Positions 32,338 to 42,651 are shown, counted from the first letter of the stretch. The stretch is 64,000 nt of DNA from Candidatus Thiodictyon syntrophicum (GCF_002813775.1 NZ_CP020370.1:5605501-5669500); one strand, 5' to 3'. The notes: generated by a model from the letters alone, not told the origin. A program made the numbers and translations.

Positions 32338-32385
32338 ATTTTTCGCTCCCCAAGGTCTCGCTTCCCAAAAGCTCGCTTCTCAAAT

Positions 32386-33435
<1,050 letters not shown>

Positions 33436-33526
33436 TCATAGAGAACCGCAACGACATGGGGCCGCAGAGCGCAGGGACCGGCACTCAAATCGAACCCGAA
33501 CGCCACCGCAATTCGGAGAGAAATTA

Positions 33527-33621
33527 GACAGGATTAACAGGATTTCTCAGGATTAACAGGATAAGAATCCTGCATCTTGAACCCAATCCTGTAAATCCTG
33601 AGAAATCCTGTTAATCCTGTC
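33527..33621. repeat. Large hairpin with 36-base arms
   Basis: Left arm 33527-33562 begins GACAGGATTAACAGGATTTC; the right arm 33586-33621 is its complement with one mismatch. Each arm contains near-repeats of ACAGGATT. The 23-base centre has no evident signal. Confidence 0.88.
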
Positions 33622-33693
33622 CATTTATTTCAGCCGGCTCGAACGCACGGCAATGACAGGTGTCGCCGCCTCTGCACGGCCGACCGGAAGGGC

Positions 33694-33723
33694 AAAAAAA
33701 GGGGAAAGACCAGGGCCTTTCCC
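33694..33723 (-). terminator. Intrinsic terminator after rplT
   Basis: On the minus strand GGGAAAG, an 8-base loop, CTTTCCC(C), then seven T. It closes the infC-rpmI-rplT unit. Confidence 0.85.
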
Positions 33724-33734
33724 TTCCTTTACCA

Positions 33735-33767
33735 GGCTTGAGCGGGACCTTCCGTCCCGCTCAAGCC
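33735..33767. repeat. Perfect 14-bp stem just after rplT
   Basis: GGCTTGAGCGGGAC, loop CTTCC, then GTCCCGCTCAAGCC. It begins 9 bases past the rplT stop with no T-run, so it may protect the mRNA end or form a double terminator with the hairpin at 33694-33723. Confidence 0.8.
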
Positions 33768-33775
33768 CCCAGGTC

Positions 33776-34135
33776 TCAGGCCGCCAGGGCGCCCTTGGCC
33801 TGCTCGGCGATGGCGCCGAAGGCGACCGAGTCGTGGTAGGCGATGTCCGCAAGCATCTTGCGATCCACCTCGACCCCGGCCAGCTTCAGACCATTGATCA
33901 GCCGGCTGTAGGAGAGTCCATTCTCGCGGGCCGCCGCATTGATACGGGCGATCCACAGGGCGCGGAACTGGCGCTTCTTCTGGCGGCGGTCACGGTAGGC
34001 GTATTGACCGGCCTTGATGACCGCCTGCTTGGCGACACGAAAGACTCGGCTGCGGGCACCGTAGTAGCCCTTCGCCTGCTTCATGATCTTCTTGTGACGG
34101 GCGTGAGCGGTTACGCCCCGTTTAACGCGTGGCAT
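33776..34135 (-). CDS. rplT: 50S ribosomal protein L20
   Basis: 119 aa. [20 protein letters not shown] and the helical [20 protein letters not shown] are standard. L20 also represses the rpmI-rplT genes in E. coli by binding a tRNA-like mRNA fold. Confidence 0.98.
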   Translation of the reverse strand: MPRVKRGVTAHARHKKIMKQAKGYYGARSRVFRVAKQAVIKAGQYAYRDRRQKKRQFRALWIARINAAARENGLSYSRLINGLKLAGVEVDRKMLADIAYHDSVAFGAIAEQAKGALAA

Positions 34136-34160
34136 CGTTGTTCTCCGGTATCAGGTGCGA

Positions 34161-34355
34161 TCAGCAGTAGGGGATCATCCGCCGCGCGGACTTGAGATCC
34201 GACGCATGAATCAACTTGGCGGAACGCAGTTGACGCTTCCGCTTGGTTGTCTTCTTGGTCAGGATGTGCCGCCGAAAGGAGGAGTAGCACTTGACACCGG
34301 AGGACGTGCGCTTAAAGCGCTTCGCCGCCCCGCGATTGGTCTTGATCTTGGGCAT
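34161..34355 (-). CDS. rpmI: 50S ribosomal protein L35
   Basis: 64 aa, [20 protein letters not shown] at the N-terminus. Highly basic. Twenty-five bases from rplT. Confidence 0.97.
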   Translation of the reverse strand: MPKIKTNRGAAKRFKRTSSGVKCYSSFRRHILTKKTTKRKRQLRSAKLIHASDLKSARRMIPYC

Positions 34356-34388
34356 ATTCTCACTTCGCGATTTGCAAACGTTTATTAT

Positions 34389-34907
34389 TTAGTGTTTTTT
34401 GGGGCCCAGCACCATCACCATCTGGCGTCCTTCCATCTGGGGTTGTTGTTCCACGATGCTGTGCGGGGCGAGGTCGGTCTCCACCCGCTTGAGCAATTCC
34501 AGCCCAAGCTCACGGTGCGCATGTTCACGCCCGCGAAAACGCATGGTGACCTTCGCCTTATCCCCTTCTTCCAGGAAACGGATCAGGTTGCGCAGTTTGA
34601 CCTGATAGTCCCCTTCATCCGTCCCTGGGCGAAACTTGATCTCCTTGATCTGGACCTGCTTCTGCTTCTTCTTGGCCTCGTTCTGCTTCTTTTTCTGGTC
34701 GAAGCGGAACTTGCCGTAGTCCATGAGACGGCATACCGGGGGTTCGGCGGTCGGGACTATCTCCACGAGATCCATCCCCGCCTCTTCCGCCATCTCCAGG
34801 GCCTCGCGGACCCGCACGACCCCAACCTGGTTGCCATCCGCGCCGATCAACCTTACTTCCGGGATGTTGATTTCGCGATTGACGCGGTTTCTCTTTGGTG
34901 CAGCGAT
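34389..34907 (-). CDS. infC: Translation initiation factor IF-3, probable AUC start
   Basis: 172 aa if translation starts at the ATC 34907-34905. GGAGGA lies exactly seven bases before that ATC. No ATG or TTG fits; a GTG five codons upstream is open but its own bases form part of the GGAGGA. infC is known to use AUU or other weak starts so that IF-3 represses itself. The N domain ([20 protein letters not shown]), linker [20 protein letters not shown] and C domain are all intact. Confidence 0.93.
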   Translation of the reverse strand: MAAPKRNRVNREINIPEVRLIGADGNQVGVVRVREALEMAEEAGMDLVEIVPTAEPPVCRLMDYGKFRFDQKKKQNEAKKKQKQVQIKEIKFRPGTDEGDYQVKLRNLIRFLEEGDKAKVTMRFRGREHAHRELGLELLKRVETDLAPHSIVEQQPQMEGRQMVMVLGPKKH

Positions 34908-34930
34908 TGCAGGTTCCTCCACAAGGATAG

Positions 34931-34973
34931 AAAAAAGGCCGTCCTTGTCCGGCGGCCGGGATCAACCCCGGCC
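34931..34973 (-). promoter_or_regulatory. Candidate attenuator between thrS and infC
   Basis: On the minus strand a hairpin with GGCCG/CGGCC ends in TTTTTT (34957-34931), 24 bases before the AUC start. Overlapping it upstream, CCGGGG-TTGAT-CCCGG pairs the same GGCC bases (34954-34957). The two folds exclude each other, so readthrough from thrS into infC could be switched. Confidence 0.55.
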
Positions 34974-35089
34974 CGCGTTGCAGACGTATGACCCCCGATG
35001 GAGGTCTGGCCCGCCGGGCGGCGACTGCCTGTCACCGCCGCAAAAAACCGCCGCCCTAGCCCGCGCCGCCGCGCAAGCCCGTGGGGGGC

Positions 35090-37012
35090 TTAGTCGTGCA
35101 CCCGCCGCGCGACCTCGTCGCCCAAGCGCTGCGCAAAGGCGTCGAGCGCGAAGGAGCCCAGGTCCTGACCCTTACGGTCACGCACCGTCAGGGTCCGGGC
35201 CTCCACCTCGCGATCACCCAGGATCAGTAGATAGGGTACCCGTTGCAGCGTGTGGGCGCGAATCTTAAAGCCGATCTTCTCGTTTCTCAAGTCCGCATCC
35301 ACACGGAAGCCCTTTTTGCGCAAGGCGTTAGTCACCTCGGTCACATAGGGTGCCTGGGCGTCGGTGATATTGAGCACCACCGCCTGCACCGGGGACAGCC
35401 ACAGCGGCAGCAGCCCGGCATAGTGCTCGATCAGGATGCCGATGAAACGCTCCACCGACCCCAGGACGGCGCGGTGGATCATCACCGGGGTCGCCTTGGC
35501 GTTGTCCTCGGCGATATAGTGCGCCCCGAGCCGCCCAGGCATGGAGAAGTCGACCTGGATGGTACCGCACTGCCAGGCCCGCCCGATGCTGTCGTGCAGG
35601 GTAAATTCGATCTTGGGGCCGTAGAAGGCGCCCTCGCCCGGCTGGACTTTGAACTCCAGGCCCTTATCGCGCAAAGCCTTATCGAGCGCCGCTTCGCCCT
35701 TGTCCCACAGGTCGTCGCTGCCGACCCGCTGGTCGGGGCGCAGCGACAGGGCCAGCGCCACCTGCTCGAAACCGAAGTCCCGATAGGTCTCGAAGACCAT
35801 GTCGATCAGGGTCGCCACCTCCGCCTGGAGCTGGTCCTCGGTACAGAAGATGTGGGCGTCGTCCTGCGTAAAACGGCGTGCGCGCATCAGCCCGTGCAGA
35901 GTACCGGAAGGCTCGTAGCGGTGCACCACCCCGAACTCGGCCATGCGCAACGGCAGGTCCCGGTAGCTCTTCAGGCCCTGGTTGTAGAGTTGGATATGCC
36001 CCGGGCAGTTCATGGGCTTGATCGCGTAGTCGTGTTCGTCCAACTGGGTGGTGAACATGCCGCCGGCGAACTTGTCCCAGTGGCCGGAGCGCTCCCAGAG
36101 CGAGCGGTCCAAGACCTGCGGCGTCTCCACCTCCTCGTAGCCGTACTCCGCGAGCTTCTCGCGCATGTACTGCTCGGCCAGGCGATAGATGATCCGGCCC
36201 TTATGGTGCCAGAAGGCCATCCCCGGGGCCTCGTCCTGGAAGTGGAAGAGGTCGAGTTGCCGGCCGAGCTTGCGGTGGTCGCGCTTCTCGGCCTCCTCCA
36301 GGCGGGTGAGGTAGGCGCGCAGTTCCTTCTTGTCGCGCCAGGCGGTGCCGTAGATGCGCTGGAGTTGGGCGTTCTTGGAGTCGCCGCGCCAGTAGGCGCC
36401 GGCCACCTTGGTGAGCTTGAAGCCCTCGCCAAGCTTCCCGGTGCTCGGCAGGTGTGGACCGCGGCAGACATCGAACCAGTCGCCCTGGCGGTAGATCGAG
36501 ACCTCCTCCCCCACCGGGATGATGTCCTCAATGATCTCGACCTTGTAGGTCTCGCCCAGGGCCGCGAAGACCCGCTTGGCCTCGTCGCGGTCCATCACCT
36601 CGCGGGTGATCGGCAGATCGCGCTTGACGATCTCATGCATCCGCGCCTCGATCTTCTCCAGGTCCTCCGGGACGAAGGGCTCGGCGCGGGCGAAGTCGTA
36701 GTAGAAGCCGTTCTCGATCGCCGGACCGATGGTCACCTGGGTGCCGGGGAACAGTTCCTGCACCGCCTGGGCCATCACATGGGCGGCGTCGTGGCGCAGC
36801 AGTTCCAGCGCGTCGGCCTCGTCCTTGGCGGTGACGATGGCAAGGGTCGCGTCGTTCTCGATCACATAGGAGGTATCGACCAGACGCCCGTCCACCCGCC
36901 CGGCCAGCGCCGCCTTGGCGAGGCCGGGACCGATGGCGGCGGCCACCTGAAGCACGGACACCGGGGCATCGAAGGGACGGACTGAACCGTCGGGGAGACT
37001 GATCTGGGGCAT
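35090..37012 (-). CDS. thrS: Threonyl-tRNA synthetase
   Basis: 640 aa. TGS domain at the N-terminus ([20 protein letters not shown]), editing domain with [15 protein letters not shown], catalytic core with the zinc Cys of [12 protein letters not shown], and a C-terminal anticodon domain ([19 protein letters not shown]). AAGGAT precedes the ATG. In E. coli ThrRS represses its own mRNA through tRNA-like leader arms; a large inverted repeat (37092-37158) lies in this leader but its likeness to that operator is untested. Confidence 0.97.
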   Translation of the reverse strand: MPQISLPDGSVRPFDAPVSVLQVAAAIGPGLAKAALAGRVDGRLVDTSYVIENDATLAIVTAKDEADALELLRHDAAHVMAQAVQELFPGTQVTIGPAIENGFYYDFARAEPFVPEDLEKIEARMHEIVKRDLPITREVMDRDEAKRVFAALGETYKVEIIEDIIPVGEEVSIYRQGDWFDVCRGPHLPSTGKLGEGFKLTKVAGAYWRGDSKNAQLQRIYGTAWRDKKELRAYLTRLEEAEKRDHRKLGRQLDLFHFQDEAPGMAFWHHKGRIIYRLAEQYMREKLAEYGYEEVETPQVLDRSLWERSGHWDKFAGGMFTTQLDEHDYAIKPMNCPGHIQLYNQGLKSYRDLPLRMAEFGVVHRYEPSGTLHGLMRARRFTQDDAHIFCTEDQLQAEVATLIDMVFETYRDFGFEQVALALSLRPDQRVGSDDLWDKGEAALDKALRDKGLEFKVQPGEGAFYGPKIEFTLHDSIGRAWQCGTIQVDFSMPGRLGAHYIAEDNAKATPVMIHRAVLGSVERFIGILIEHYAGLLPLWLSPVQAVVLNITDAQAPYVTEVTNALRKKGFRVDADLRNEKIGFKIRAHTLQRVPYLLILGDREVEARTLTVRDRKGQDLGSFALDAFAQRLGDEVARRVHD

Positions 37013-37091
37013 GGGGAAAATCCTTAAGATTCAGTGGTGATCGCTACCAAAGATCACATGACGGCGGCCCCCGACGAGGACCGAAACGAAC

Positions 37092-37165
37092 ACCGCCGAC
37101 TACCGGCCGCAAGCCCCCGGCACGCTCAAGAGCGGCGGGGGCTGGGCCGGTAGCCGGCGGCAGAG
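37092..37165 (-). promoter_or_regulatory. Large inverted repeat in the thrS leader
   Basis: Arms around GCCGACTACCGGCC and GGCCGGTAGCCGGC enclose a second GCCCCCG/CGGGGGC-like stem. It lies between tRNA-Val and thrS. It could be a tRNA 3' processing/termination structure or a thrS leader control element. Confidence 0.45.
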
Positions 37166-37169
37166 ATAT

Positions 37170-37246
37170 TGGTAGGCGCGATTGGACTCGAACCAACGAC
37201 CCCCACCATGTCAAGGTGGTGCTCTAACCAGCTGAGCTACGCGCCT
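37170..37246 (-). tRNA. tRNA-Val (GAC anticodon)
   Basis: 77 bases with encoded CCA. Acceptor AGGCGCG/CGCGCCT, D arm GCTCAGCTGGTTAGAGC, anticodon stem CCACC/GGTGG around the loop TTGACAT (anticodon GAC), T arm GGTTCGAGTCC. All four arms close. Confidence 0.95.
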
Positions 37247-37432
37247 GTCGTCAACAGCCCACAATTCTACCGATGGTTGGGGGGCTTGGCAAACCCAATT
37301 TTCCGGTGCGCCCGCAACGTCGGCAGCTGCAGCCGGGCGTCAACCCGTACGGACCCCGGGAGGGCGTTCGTCGAGACCCCACCCCCAAGGTCTGCTCTCG
37401 ACGCCCGCGCACGGCGTGGCAGCGAACCGCGC

Positions 37433-37543
37433 ATGTCCTTCAAGCCGACTGAAACCCCGACACCGCCAGCGGTCCAGATTGGCACCCTGGACCAATTACC
37501 GTACACGGCATTGGTCCCTACGATACCAGCCGCCCCTGGTTGA
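37433..37543 (+). CDS. Possible 36-aa ORF preceding a hypothetical gene
   Basis: MSFKPTETPTPPAVQIGTLD and 16 more residues, Pro/Thr-rich. Its stop overlaps the start of the next ORF (TGATG). Either a coupled small gene or, with a one-base shift, the N-terminus of the following protein. No ribosome binding site is evident. Confidence 0.35.
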   Translation: MSFKPTETPTPPAVQIGTLDQLPYTALVPTIPAAPG

Positions 37544-37914
37544 TGGTGCATGACGACGCGTCGTTACCTTTGGCGGCCCAGGTGTGTGAGGGCGTTGCAC
37601 TGCAATTGCTGACGCAACACGCTCCAGATTATGCCCGGCTGTACCTGTTCGAGTCCGCCCCGAGCCCGAACTTCGCCCAGATCAAACGGCTGTTGGCCGC
37701 CTCGCATCAGCGTTGGGGACAACACCTTCTGACCGCCCGTGACTGTCTCAAGCACTTGACTGAATTGGAGGAACTGACCCACCGCCGGTTTGCCCTGCTG
37801 GCACAGGCCGAGGTCGCGGATATCCATGCCTACAATGCCGCGGCGGCCCATGCCGAACCCGTGGTCTACTTGTTGATCAGCGTTTCTTGCCCAAGCCGTC
37901 TCCTGACCCGCTAA
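37543..37914 (+). CDS. Hypothetical protein
   Basis: 123 aa from ATG (MVHDDASLPLAAQVCEGVAL). Helical and soluble, with QHAPDYARLYLFESAPSPNF and a LKHLTELEELTHRRFALLAQ helix. No family recognised. Codon use is like that of real genes here. It may be continuous with the 36-aa ORF upstream if a frameshift is present. Confidence 0.5.
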   Translation: MVHDDASLPLAAQVCEGVALQLLTQHAPDYARLYLFESAPSPNFAQIKRLLAASHQRWGQHLLTARDCLKHLTELEELTHRRFALLAQAEVADIHAYNAAAAHAEPVVYLLISVSCPSRLLTR

Positions 37915-37977
37915 CGCGGGACGGGGTTTGTAGACCGTCCTGAATGTTTTCGCACTTCCTCAGCCCCGGACCGCCTA

Positions 37978-38030
37978 GAGTCCAAGGCTTCAGCCTTGGT
38001 CCCCCCATCCAAGGCTGAAGCCTTGGACTC
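37978..38030. repeat. Inverted pair of CCAAGGCTGAAGCCTTGG palindromes
   Basis: 37978-37999 and 38009-38030 are mirror copies of a palindrome (CCAAGGCT and AGCCTTGG arms). A further copy lies at 39479-39500. They flank the DUF4143 ATPase gene. Confidence 0.85.
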
Positions 38031-38192
38031 CGAAGGGCGGGCTGAGAGGTGGCAGCTTGGGGATTTCTTGGCGAGCTTCGCGCCTTGGCGTGAGTCATTG
38101 CGGGATCTGGGTTCGACAACGCCTGGGTCTTCTTGCGCCTCGCCTTCTTTTACAGATTGCAGCTAAGACCTGCAATTTGTAAAATCCCCACC

Positions 38193-39362
38193 ATGATTCC
38201 TCGTCACGCCACCGACACCGCGCTGCGCCTCGCGCGCGGCTTCCCGATCCTCGCGATCACCGGTCCGCGCCAATCGGGCAAGACGACCCTGGCCAAGTCC
38301 CTGAACCCCGGGCGGGCCTATGTGTCGCTGGAGGAGCCGGACCAGCGCGAACTGGCGCTGGTGGACCCACGGGGATTCCTCGCCCGCTTTCCGGACGGGG
38401 CCGTGATCGACGAGGCGCAGCACGCCCCCGACCTGATGTCCTACCTGCAGGGGTTGGTCGATGCCAGGCAGCGGATGGGCGATTTCGTGCTGACAGGCTC
38501 GCAGCAGTTCGGGCTCATGTCGCGCATCACCCAATCCCTGGCCGGGCGGGTCGGGCGGATCGAACTCCTGCCGTTCTCACTGCCGGAACTGGCCGGGGCC
38601 AGCCTCCTGCCCGGGGACCTGGACACCCTCTTGTGGCGCGGGGCCTATCCACCCCTCTATGACCGCCCGCTCGCGCCCGGCGACTGGTTTCCGAGCTATA
38701 TCGCGACCTATCTGGAGCGCGATGTCCGTCAATTACTCGCGGTACGGGATCTCACGCTGTTCCAGCGTTTTGTGCGGCTGTGTGCGGCGCGCACCGGGCA
38801 ATTGCTGAATCTTTCGGCGTTGGCGAACGACTGCGGCATATCGCACACTACCGCCCGGGAATGGCTGACGGTCCTGGAGGCGAGCTATCTGGTGCTGTTG
38901 CTGCCGCCCTATTTCCGCAACTTCGGCAAGCGCCTGGTGAAGACGCCGAAGCTCTATTTCCTCGACACCGGGCTGGCCGCGGCGCTGCTCGGGATCAGGG
39001 ACAGTGCGGCGCTCAATATCCACCCGCAGCGCGGTGCGCTGTTCGAGACCCTGGTGGTCGGCGAATTCGTCAAACAGCGCTTCAACGCGGGCCAACCGGC
39101 CGGACTCTGGTTCTGGCGCGACAATACGGGCAACGAGGTCGATCTGCTCTTCGAGTCGGGCACCCGTTTGCAGCCGGTCGAGATCAAGTCGGGCGCCACC
39201 CTGGTGAGCGACTGGCTCCGGGGGATCGAAAAGTGGCGCTCATTGGTCGGCGCGGACGCCTTGCCGGGCTGGCTGGTCTATGGCGGTGACGACGAGTACA
39301 GCCGCGCGGGGATCGAGGTCTTTCCCTGGCGGTCGATCGGGGAGGCGGCGGGCCGGACCTGA
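38193..39362 (+). CDS. ATP-binding protein, AAA_14 / DUF4143
   Basis: 389 aa from ATG (MIPRHATDTALRLARGFPIL). Walker A GPRQSGKTTLAKSL near residue 26, Walker B-like DGAVIDEAQHAPDL, sensor TGSQQFGLMS, then the C-terminal DUF4143 domain with ETLVVGEFVKQRF and a nuclease-like NEVDLLFE...VEIKSG stretch (D-x-E-x-K). Such proteins are widespread, often mobile, and of unknown role. The gene stands alone between CCAAGGC palindromes. Confidence 0.88.
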   Translation: MIPRHATDTALRLARGFPILAITGPRQSGKTTLAKSLNPGRAYVSLEEPDQRELALVDPRGFLARFPDGAVIDEAQHAPDLMSYLQGLVDARQRMGDFVLTGSQQFGLMSRITQSLAGRVGRIELLPFSLPELAGASLLPGDLDTLLWRGAYPPLYDRPLAPGDWFPSYIATYLERDVRQLLAVRDLTLFQRFVRLCAARTGQLLNLSALANDCGISHTTAREWLTVLEASYLVLLLPPYFRNFGKRLVKTPKLYFLDTGLAAALLGIRDSAALNIHPQRGALFETLVVGEFVKQRFNAGQPAGLWFWRDNTGNEVDLLFESGTRLQPVEIKSGATLVSDWLRGIEKWRSLVGADALPGWLVYGGDDEYSRAGIEVFPWRSIGEAAGRT

Positions 39363-39449
39363 GGACGTACCCTGGGCCGGCGGCCCCGGCTGGGCGCGGC
39401 CGGGGGCATTGATTATGACTGCGGCCATCGCGTTGGCTGCGCGGTCGTC

Positions 39450-39500
39450 GGTCCGCACAGCGGACCCTACGGGCCCCGCCAAGGCTGAAGCCTTGGACTC
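39450..39500. repeat. Adjacent GGTCCGC and CCAAGGC palindromes
   Basis: 39450-39471 is a GGTCCGC-type unit and 39479-39500 a CCAAGGC-type unit. They fill the gap between the DUF4143 gene and the convergent glgC-like gene. Confidence 0.8.
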
Positions 39501-39515
39501 CGGGGGCCCACGACG

Positions 39516-40730
39516 CTAGAACCGATAACCCTTGGGCACCACCGCGATCCCCCCGGGCGAGACCGTAAAACGCTCGCTATCCTGCGTGCGCTCGAAGCCG
39601 ATGCGCACCTTGGGCGGGACCTGGACGTCCTTCTCGATGATGCAGTTGCGCAGGTTGGCGCCCGGCCCGACCTGGACCCCGTCGAAGAGAATGGAAGAGT
39701 CGACGATGGCGCCGTCGCAGACCCGCACCCGGGGGAACAGGATGGACTGGTTGACGCCGCCGCCGCTGATGACCGTGCCGGCGGAGAGCATGGAGTTGAC
39801 GAAGATTCCCTCGGTGCCGCTGGTGACGCCGGGGACGGTACGCGCCGGCGGGAATTGGCCCTGGTAGGTGCGGATGTTCCAGTCGGTCTGGTAGAGGTCG
39901 AGCGGGGGGGCGGCGCGCAGCAGGCCCATGTTGGCCTGGTAGTAGTCGTCGATACCGGCCAGATCGCACCAGTAGCGGTCCGGTGTCACCCGGCCGCGCT
40001 CACCGCCGAAGCGGTAGCCGCAGGCCTTCAGATCGCCCAGCAGCGGGGCGATCAGGTCCAACCCCAGGTCCAGGTCCGGCCCCTCCCGGGCGGGATCCAG
40101 GGCGGCGAGCAGCCAGGACTTCTCGAAGCAGTAGACGCCCATGGTGGAGAGGGTCTCATCCCCCGACCCCGGGTCCCCGGACGCGCCCGCGGGGGCCGGC
40201 GACAGCCCCAGGACCTGCCCCTCGCCGTCGAGGCGCACCAGCGGTTGCACGCCTGACCCGGGCTCCCGGATACCGCGCACCGCGAGCGTCACCTGGGCGC
40301 CGGACTCCCGGTGGGCCCGGACCAGCTCCGCATAGTCCATGCGGTAGATGGCCTCGCCCACCAGCACCAGGACCTGGCTGGCGGGGCTGCGCTCCACCAG
40401 ATAGCGGTTCTGACGGATGGCGTCGAAGGGGCCGCCGTACCAGTTGAGGCCCTCGCGCTGCTGGGGCGGCACCGCGGTGATGAATTCGCGCAGTTCCGGA
40501 TTGAAGATGGACCAGCCATCGCGCAGGTGCTTGTGCAGCGAGTGGCTCTTGTATTGGGTGAGCACCAGGACCTGGCGCAGACCCGAGTGCAGGCAGTTGG
40601 CCAGCGTGAAATCGATGACCCGGTACTTGCCGCCGAAGGGCACGGCGGCCTTGGGCCGATCGATGGTCAGCGGTTCGAGTCCGGTGCCGCGGTTGGCGGC
40701 AAGGACCAGGGTCAGGGTGTCAAAAGACAT
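39516..40730 (-). CDS. GlgC-like nucleotidyltransferase, probably non-catalytic
   Basis: 404 aa, matching ADP-glucose pyrophosphorylase over its length: VPFGGKYRVIDFTLANCLHS, GWSIFNPELREF, NWYGGPFDAIRQN, and the C-terminal beta-helix with SMLSAGTVISGG. But key residues differ. The Gly-rich LAGGxGTRL loop reads LAANRGTGL; the catalytic Asp in GDHIYRMDY reads GEAIYRMDY; the EFxEKP sugar-phosphate motif is replaced by LSPAPAG. A regulatory or lost-function paralogue is likely. No other glycogen gene is nearby. Confidence 0.85.
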   Translation of the reverse strand: MSFDTLTLVLAANRGTGLEPLTIDRPKAAVPFGGKYRVIDFTLANCLHSGLRQVLVLTQYKSHSLHKHLRDGWSIFNPELREFITAVPPQQREGLNWYGGPFDAIRQNRYLVERSPASQVLVLVGEAIYRMDYAELVRAHRESGAQVTLAVRGIREPGSGVQPLVRLDGEGQVLGLSPAPAGASGDPGSGDETLSTMGVYCFEKSWLLAALDPAREGPDLDLGLDLIAPLLGDLKACGYRFGGERGRVTPDRYWCDLAGIDDYYQANMGLLRAAPPLDLYQTDWNIRTYQGQFPPARTVPGVTSGTEGIFVNSMLSAGTVISGGGVNQSILFPRVRVCDGAIVDSSILFDGVQVGPGANLRNCIIEKDVQVPPKVRIGFERTQDSERFTVSPGGIAVVPKGYRF

Positions 40731-40802
40731 GGCGGACTCTTACTCTTCTTGAGGATTGACGCACCGGCTGCGGCCGCTGTCGTTACCCATATTCCTTGAA
40801 TC

Positions 40803-40868
40803 CTCTCACAAAGACACGGAACCACGGAGAAAACGTTCTTTCTTTGTGGCTCCGTGTCTGCGTGAGAG
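40803..40868. repeat. Inverted repeat between glgC-like gene and pdxJ
   Basis: Arms CTCTCACAAAGACACGGA and TCCGTGTCTGCGTGAGAG with a few mismatches. Typical of dispersed ACGGA-rich repeats; could also act as a terminator for pdxJ, though a T-run is weak. Confidence 0.7.
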
Positions 40869-40903
40869 TAACTTTCTTATCCCGCGATGGGTGAAGGCAT
40901 GGC

Positions 40904-41659
40904 TCAGGTCGCGCGCGCCACCGCGGCGTCGATGACCCGCTTCATGTCCCGCACGGCCTGATCCAGGCCGCAGAACAGGGCACGCGCCACGATGGCGTGA
41001 CCGATGTTGAGCTCGCGGACCCCGGGGATGGCGGCCACGGCCTTGACGTTGTGGTAATCCAGACCGTGACCCGCATTGACCTGGAGTCCGAGCTCAAGCC
41101 CCAGTTCCACCGCGCAACGGATGCGCTCGAACTCCAGGGTCCGCTCCTGCGGCGCCTGGGCATCGGCGTAGCGCCCGGTGTGGATCTCCACGACCGGCGC
41201 CCCCACCGCGTGGGCCGCCTCCAGTTGCGCCGGGTCCGGATCGATGAAGAGCGATACCCGCACCCGGGCCTCCGCCAGCATGGCGCAGAAGTCGGTCAGC
41301 GCGGCCCGCTGACCGACCACGTCCAAACCGCCCTCGGTCGTCAACTCGGCGCGCCGCTCCGGCACCAGGCAGCAGTCCGGCGGGCGCAATCGGGCGGCAA
41401 TGCGGCCCATCTCCGCGGTGGCGGCCATTTCCAGGTTCATGCGGGTCACCAGGATGTTGCGCAGCAGTTCCACGTCCCGGTCCTGGATGTGTCGGCGATC
41501 CTCGCGCAGGTGCAGGGTGATGAGGTCGGCCCCCGCCTGCTCCGCCACCAGGGCCGCCTGGATCGGCTCCGGATAGCGGGTCCCCCGCGCCTGCCGGATG
41601 GTGCAGACGTGGTCGATATTGACCCCGAGCAGGACCTCGGGCGGTGCTATGGTGTTCAT
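40904..41659 (-). CDS. pdxJ: Pyridoxine 5'-phosphate synthase
   Basis: 251 aa from [14 protein letters not shown], with GGGAGG five bases before the ATG. The phosphate/substrate motif [20 protein letters not shown] and the C-terminal [11 protein letters not shown] and [14 protein letters not shown] are conserved. It condenses 1-deoxyxylulose 5-phosphate with aminoacetone phosphate to make vitamin B6. It is last in the lepA-pdxJ series, as in E. coli. Confidence 0.97.
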   Translation of the reverse strand: MNTIAPPEVLLGVNIDHVCTIRQARGTRYPEPIQAALVAEQAGADLITLHLREDRRHIQDRDVELLRNILVTRMNLEMAATAEMGRIAARLRPPDCCLVPERRAELTTEGGLDVVGQRAALTDFCAMLAEARVRVSLFIDPDPAQLEAAHAVGAPVVEIHTGRYADAQAPQERTLEFERIRCAVELGLELGLQVNAGHGLDYHNVKAVAAIPGVRELNIGHAIVARALFCGLDQAVRDMKRVIDAAVARAT

Positions 41660-41702
41660 CAGTGCCTCCCTCATGCGCGCGAAAATAGAGACGAGATTGG
41701 TC

Positions 41703-41918
41703 CGCAAATGAACGCAAATGAACGCAAATAAGATCAGTGATCCCGGACCTACAGGTCCGCGGGTCGTTCCCCTTGCGTTCAGTTGGCCTTCTCTACGGAT
41801 GCAGGGGTCAGTTCCGATCCCCTTGGCAGCCGCCGTCTGGCTGGAGCAAGGCCCGCGCCAATAACGACAGCCTCATCATCGGGAACCTATTTGCGTTCAT
41901 TTGCGTTCGTTTGCGGAC
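41703..41918. repeat. Inverted GCAAATGAAC repeats around the recO-pdxJ gap
   Basis: Left arm 41703-41732 (CGCAAATGAACGCAAATGAA, then CGCAAATAAG) and right arm 41888-41918 (its complement with changes) are 155 bases apart. The right arm runs into recO and encodes its last residues. Confidence 0.85.
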
Positions 41919-42651
41919 AAGATTCTGCCCTTGCCCGCCCCTGCCAGCGCCGGAAGAGTTCACGGCTCTTCAGCGGCTTGGGGCCAAGATGGGGTTCGAG
42001 CAGGCGCCGCAACAGGGCGCGCGCCTCACGGGCCTGCGCGACCCCGAGCGTCTCGCCGCGGGCGAGCGCGAGTAGGGTCGCGCCGCAGACCCGTTCACCC
42101 GGCGCGTCGGCCGCGGCCGCCCGGGTGCCGCGCCCAGGCTCGACCAGATAGTGACGGTCGGGCTCCACCGCCACGCCGCCGTCCGCCACCAGGTCGAGGC
42201 CGGGCGCATAGCCCAGGGCCTCCAGCAGGCGCAGCTCGAAGCGACGCAGCACCGAGTCCAGGTCCTCCCCGGCGGCCAATTGGCCCAGGGCGGCGTGATA
42301 GAAGGCAAAAATCGCGTCCTGGGGGTCATGGCGGCCGAGCACACGCAGCAGCACCTCGTTCAGATAAAAGCCGCACGGCAGGGCCCGCCCGCCCAGGGCG
42401 AAGGGGCGCCCGGCCGCCTCGCAGCCCGTCAGGGTCAGCACCTCGCCGCGCCCCACCACGCCGATCCAGATAGGTGCAAAGGGTTGCAGCAAGGCGCTTG
42501 CGGGGCTGCGGCCGCGGCGAGCCCCCTTCGCGATGGCCGGGAACCGACCGACACCAGCGGCGAACAGATCCAGCAACAGGCTGGTGTTGCCATAGTCACG
42601 CCGATGCAGGACCAGCGCGCGCAACAGACCAGCGTCACGACGCGCAGCCAC
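41887..42651 (-). CDS. recO: DNA repair protein RecO
   Basis: 254 aa starting at GTG. OB-fold N-terminus with ALVLHRRDYGNTSLLLDLFA and KGARRGRSPASALLQPF; the central GFYLNEVLLRVLGRHDP; C-terminal LLRRLLEPHLGPKPLKSREL. It has no zinc-binding Cys cluster, like E. coli RecO. RecO loads RecA with RecR. The last eight residues (QTNANERK) and stop come from a dispersed repeat. Confidence 0.95.
   Translation of the reverse strand: MAARRDAGLLRALVLHRRDYGNTSLLLDLFAAGVGRFPAIAKGARRGRSPASALLQPFAPIWIGVVGRGEVLTLTGCEAAGRPFALGGRALPCGFYLNEVLLRVLGRHDPQDAIFAFYHAALGQLAAGEDLDSVLRRFELRLLEALGYAPGLDLVADGGVAVEPDRHYLVEPGRGTRAAAADAPGERVCGATLLALARGETLGVAQAREARALLRRLLEPHLGPKPLKSRELFRRWQGRARAESCPQTNANERK

Noticed and set aside
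37092-37165. thrS leader repeat as a proven tRNA-Thr-like operator
   Set aside because: I could not find an anticodon-loop mimic with confidence, so it is recorded only as an inverted repeat.
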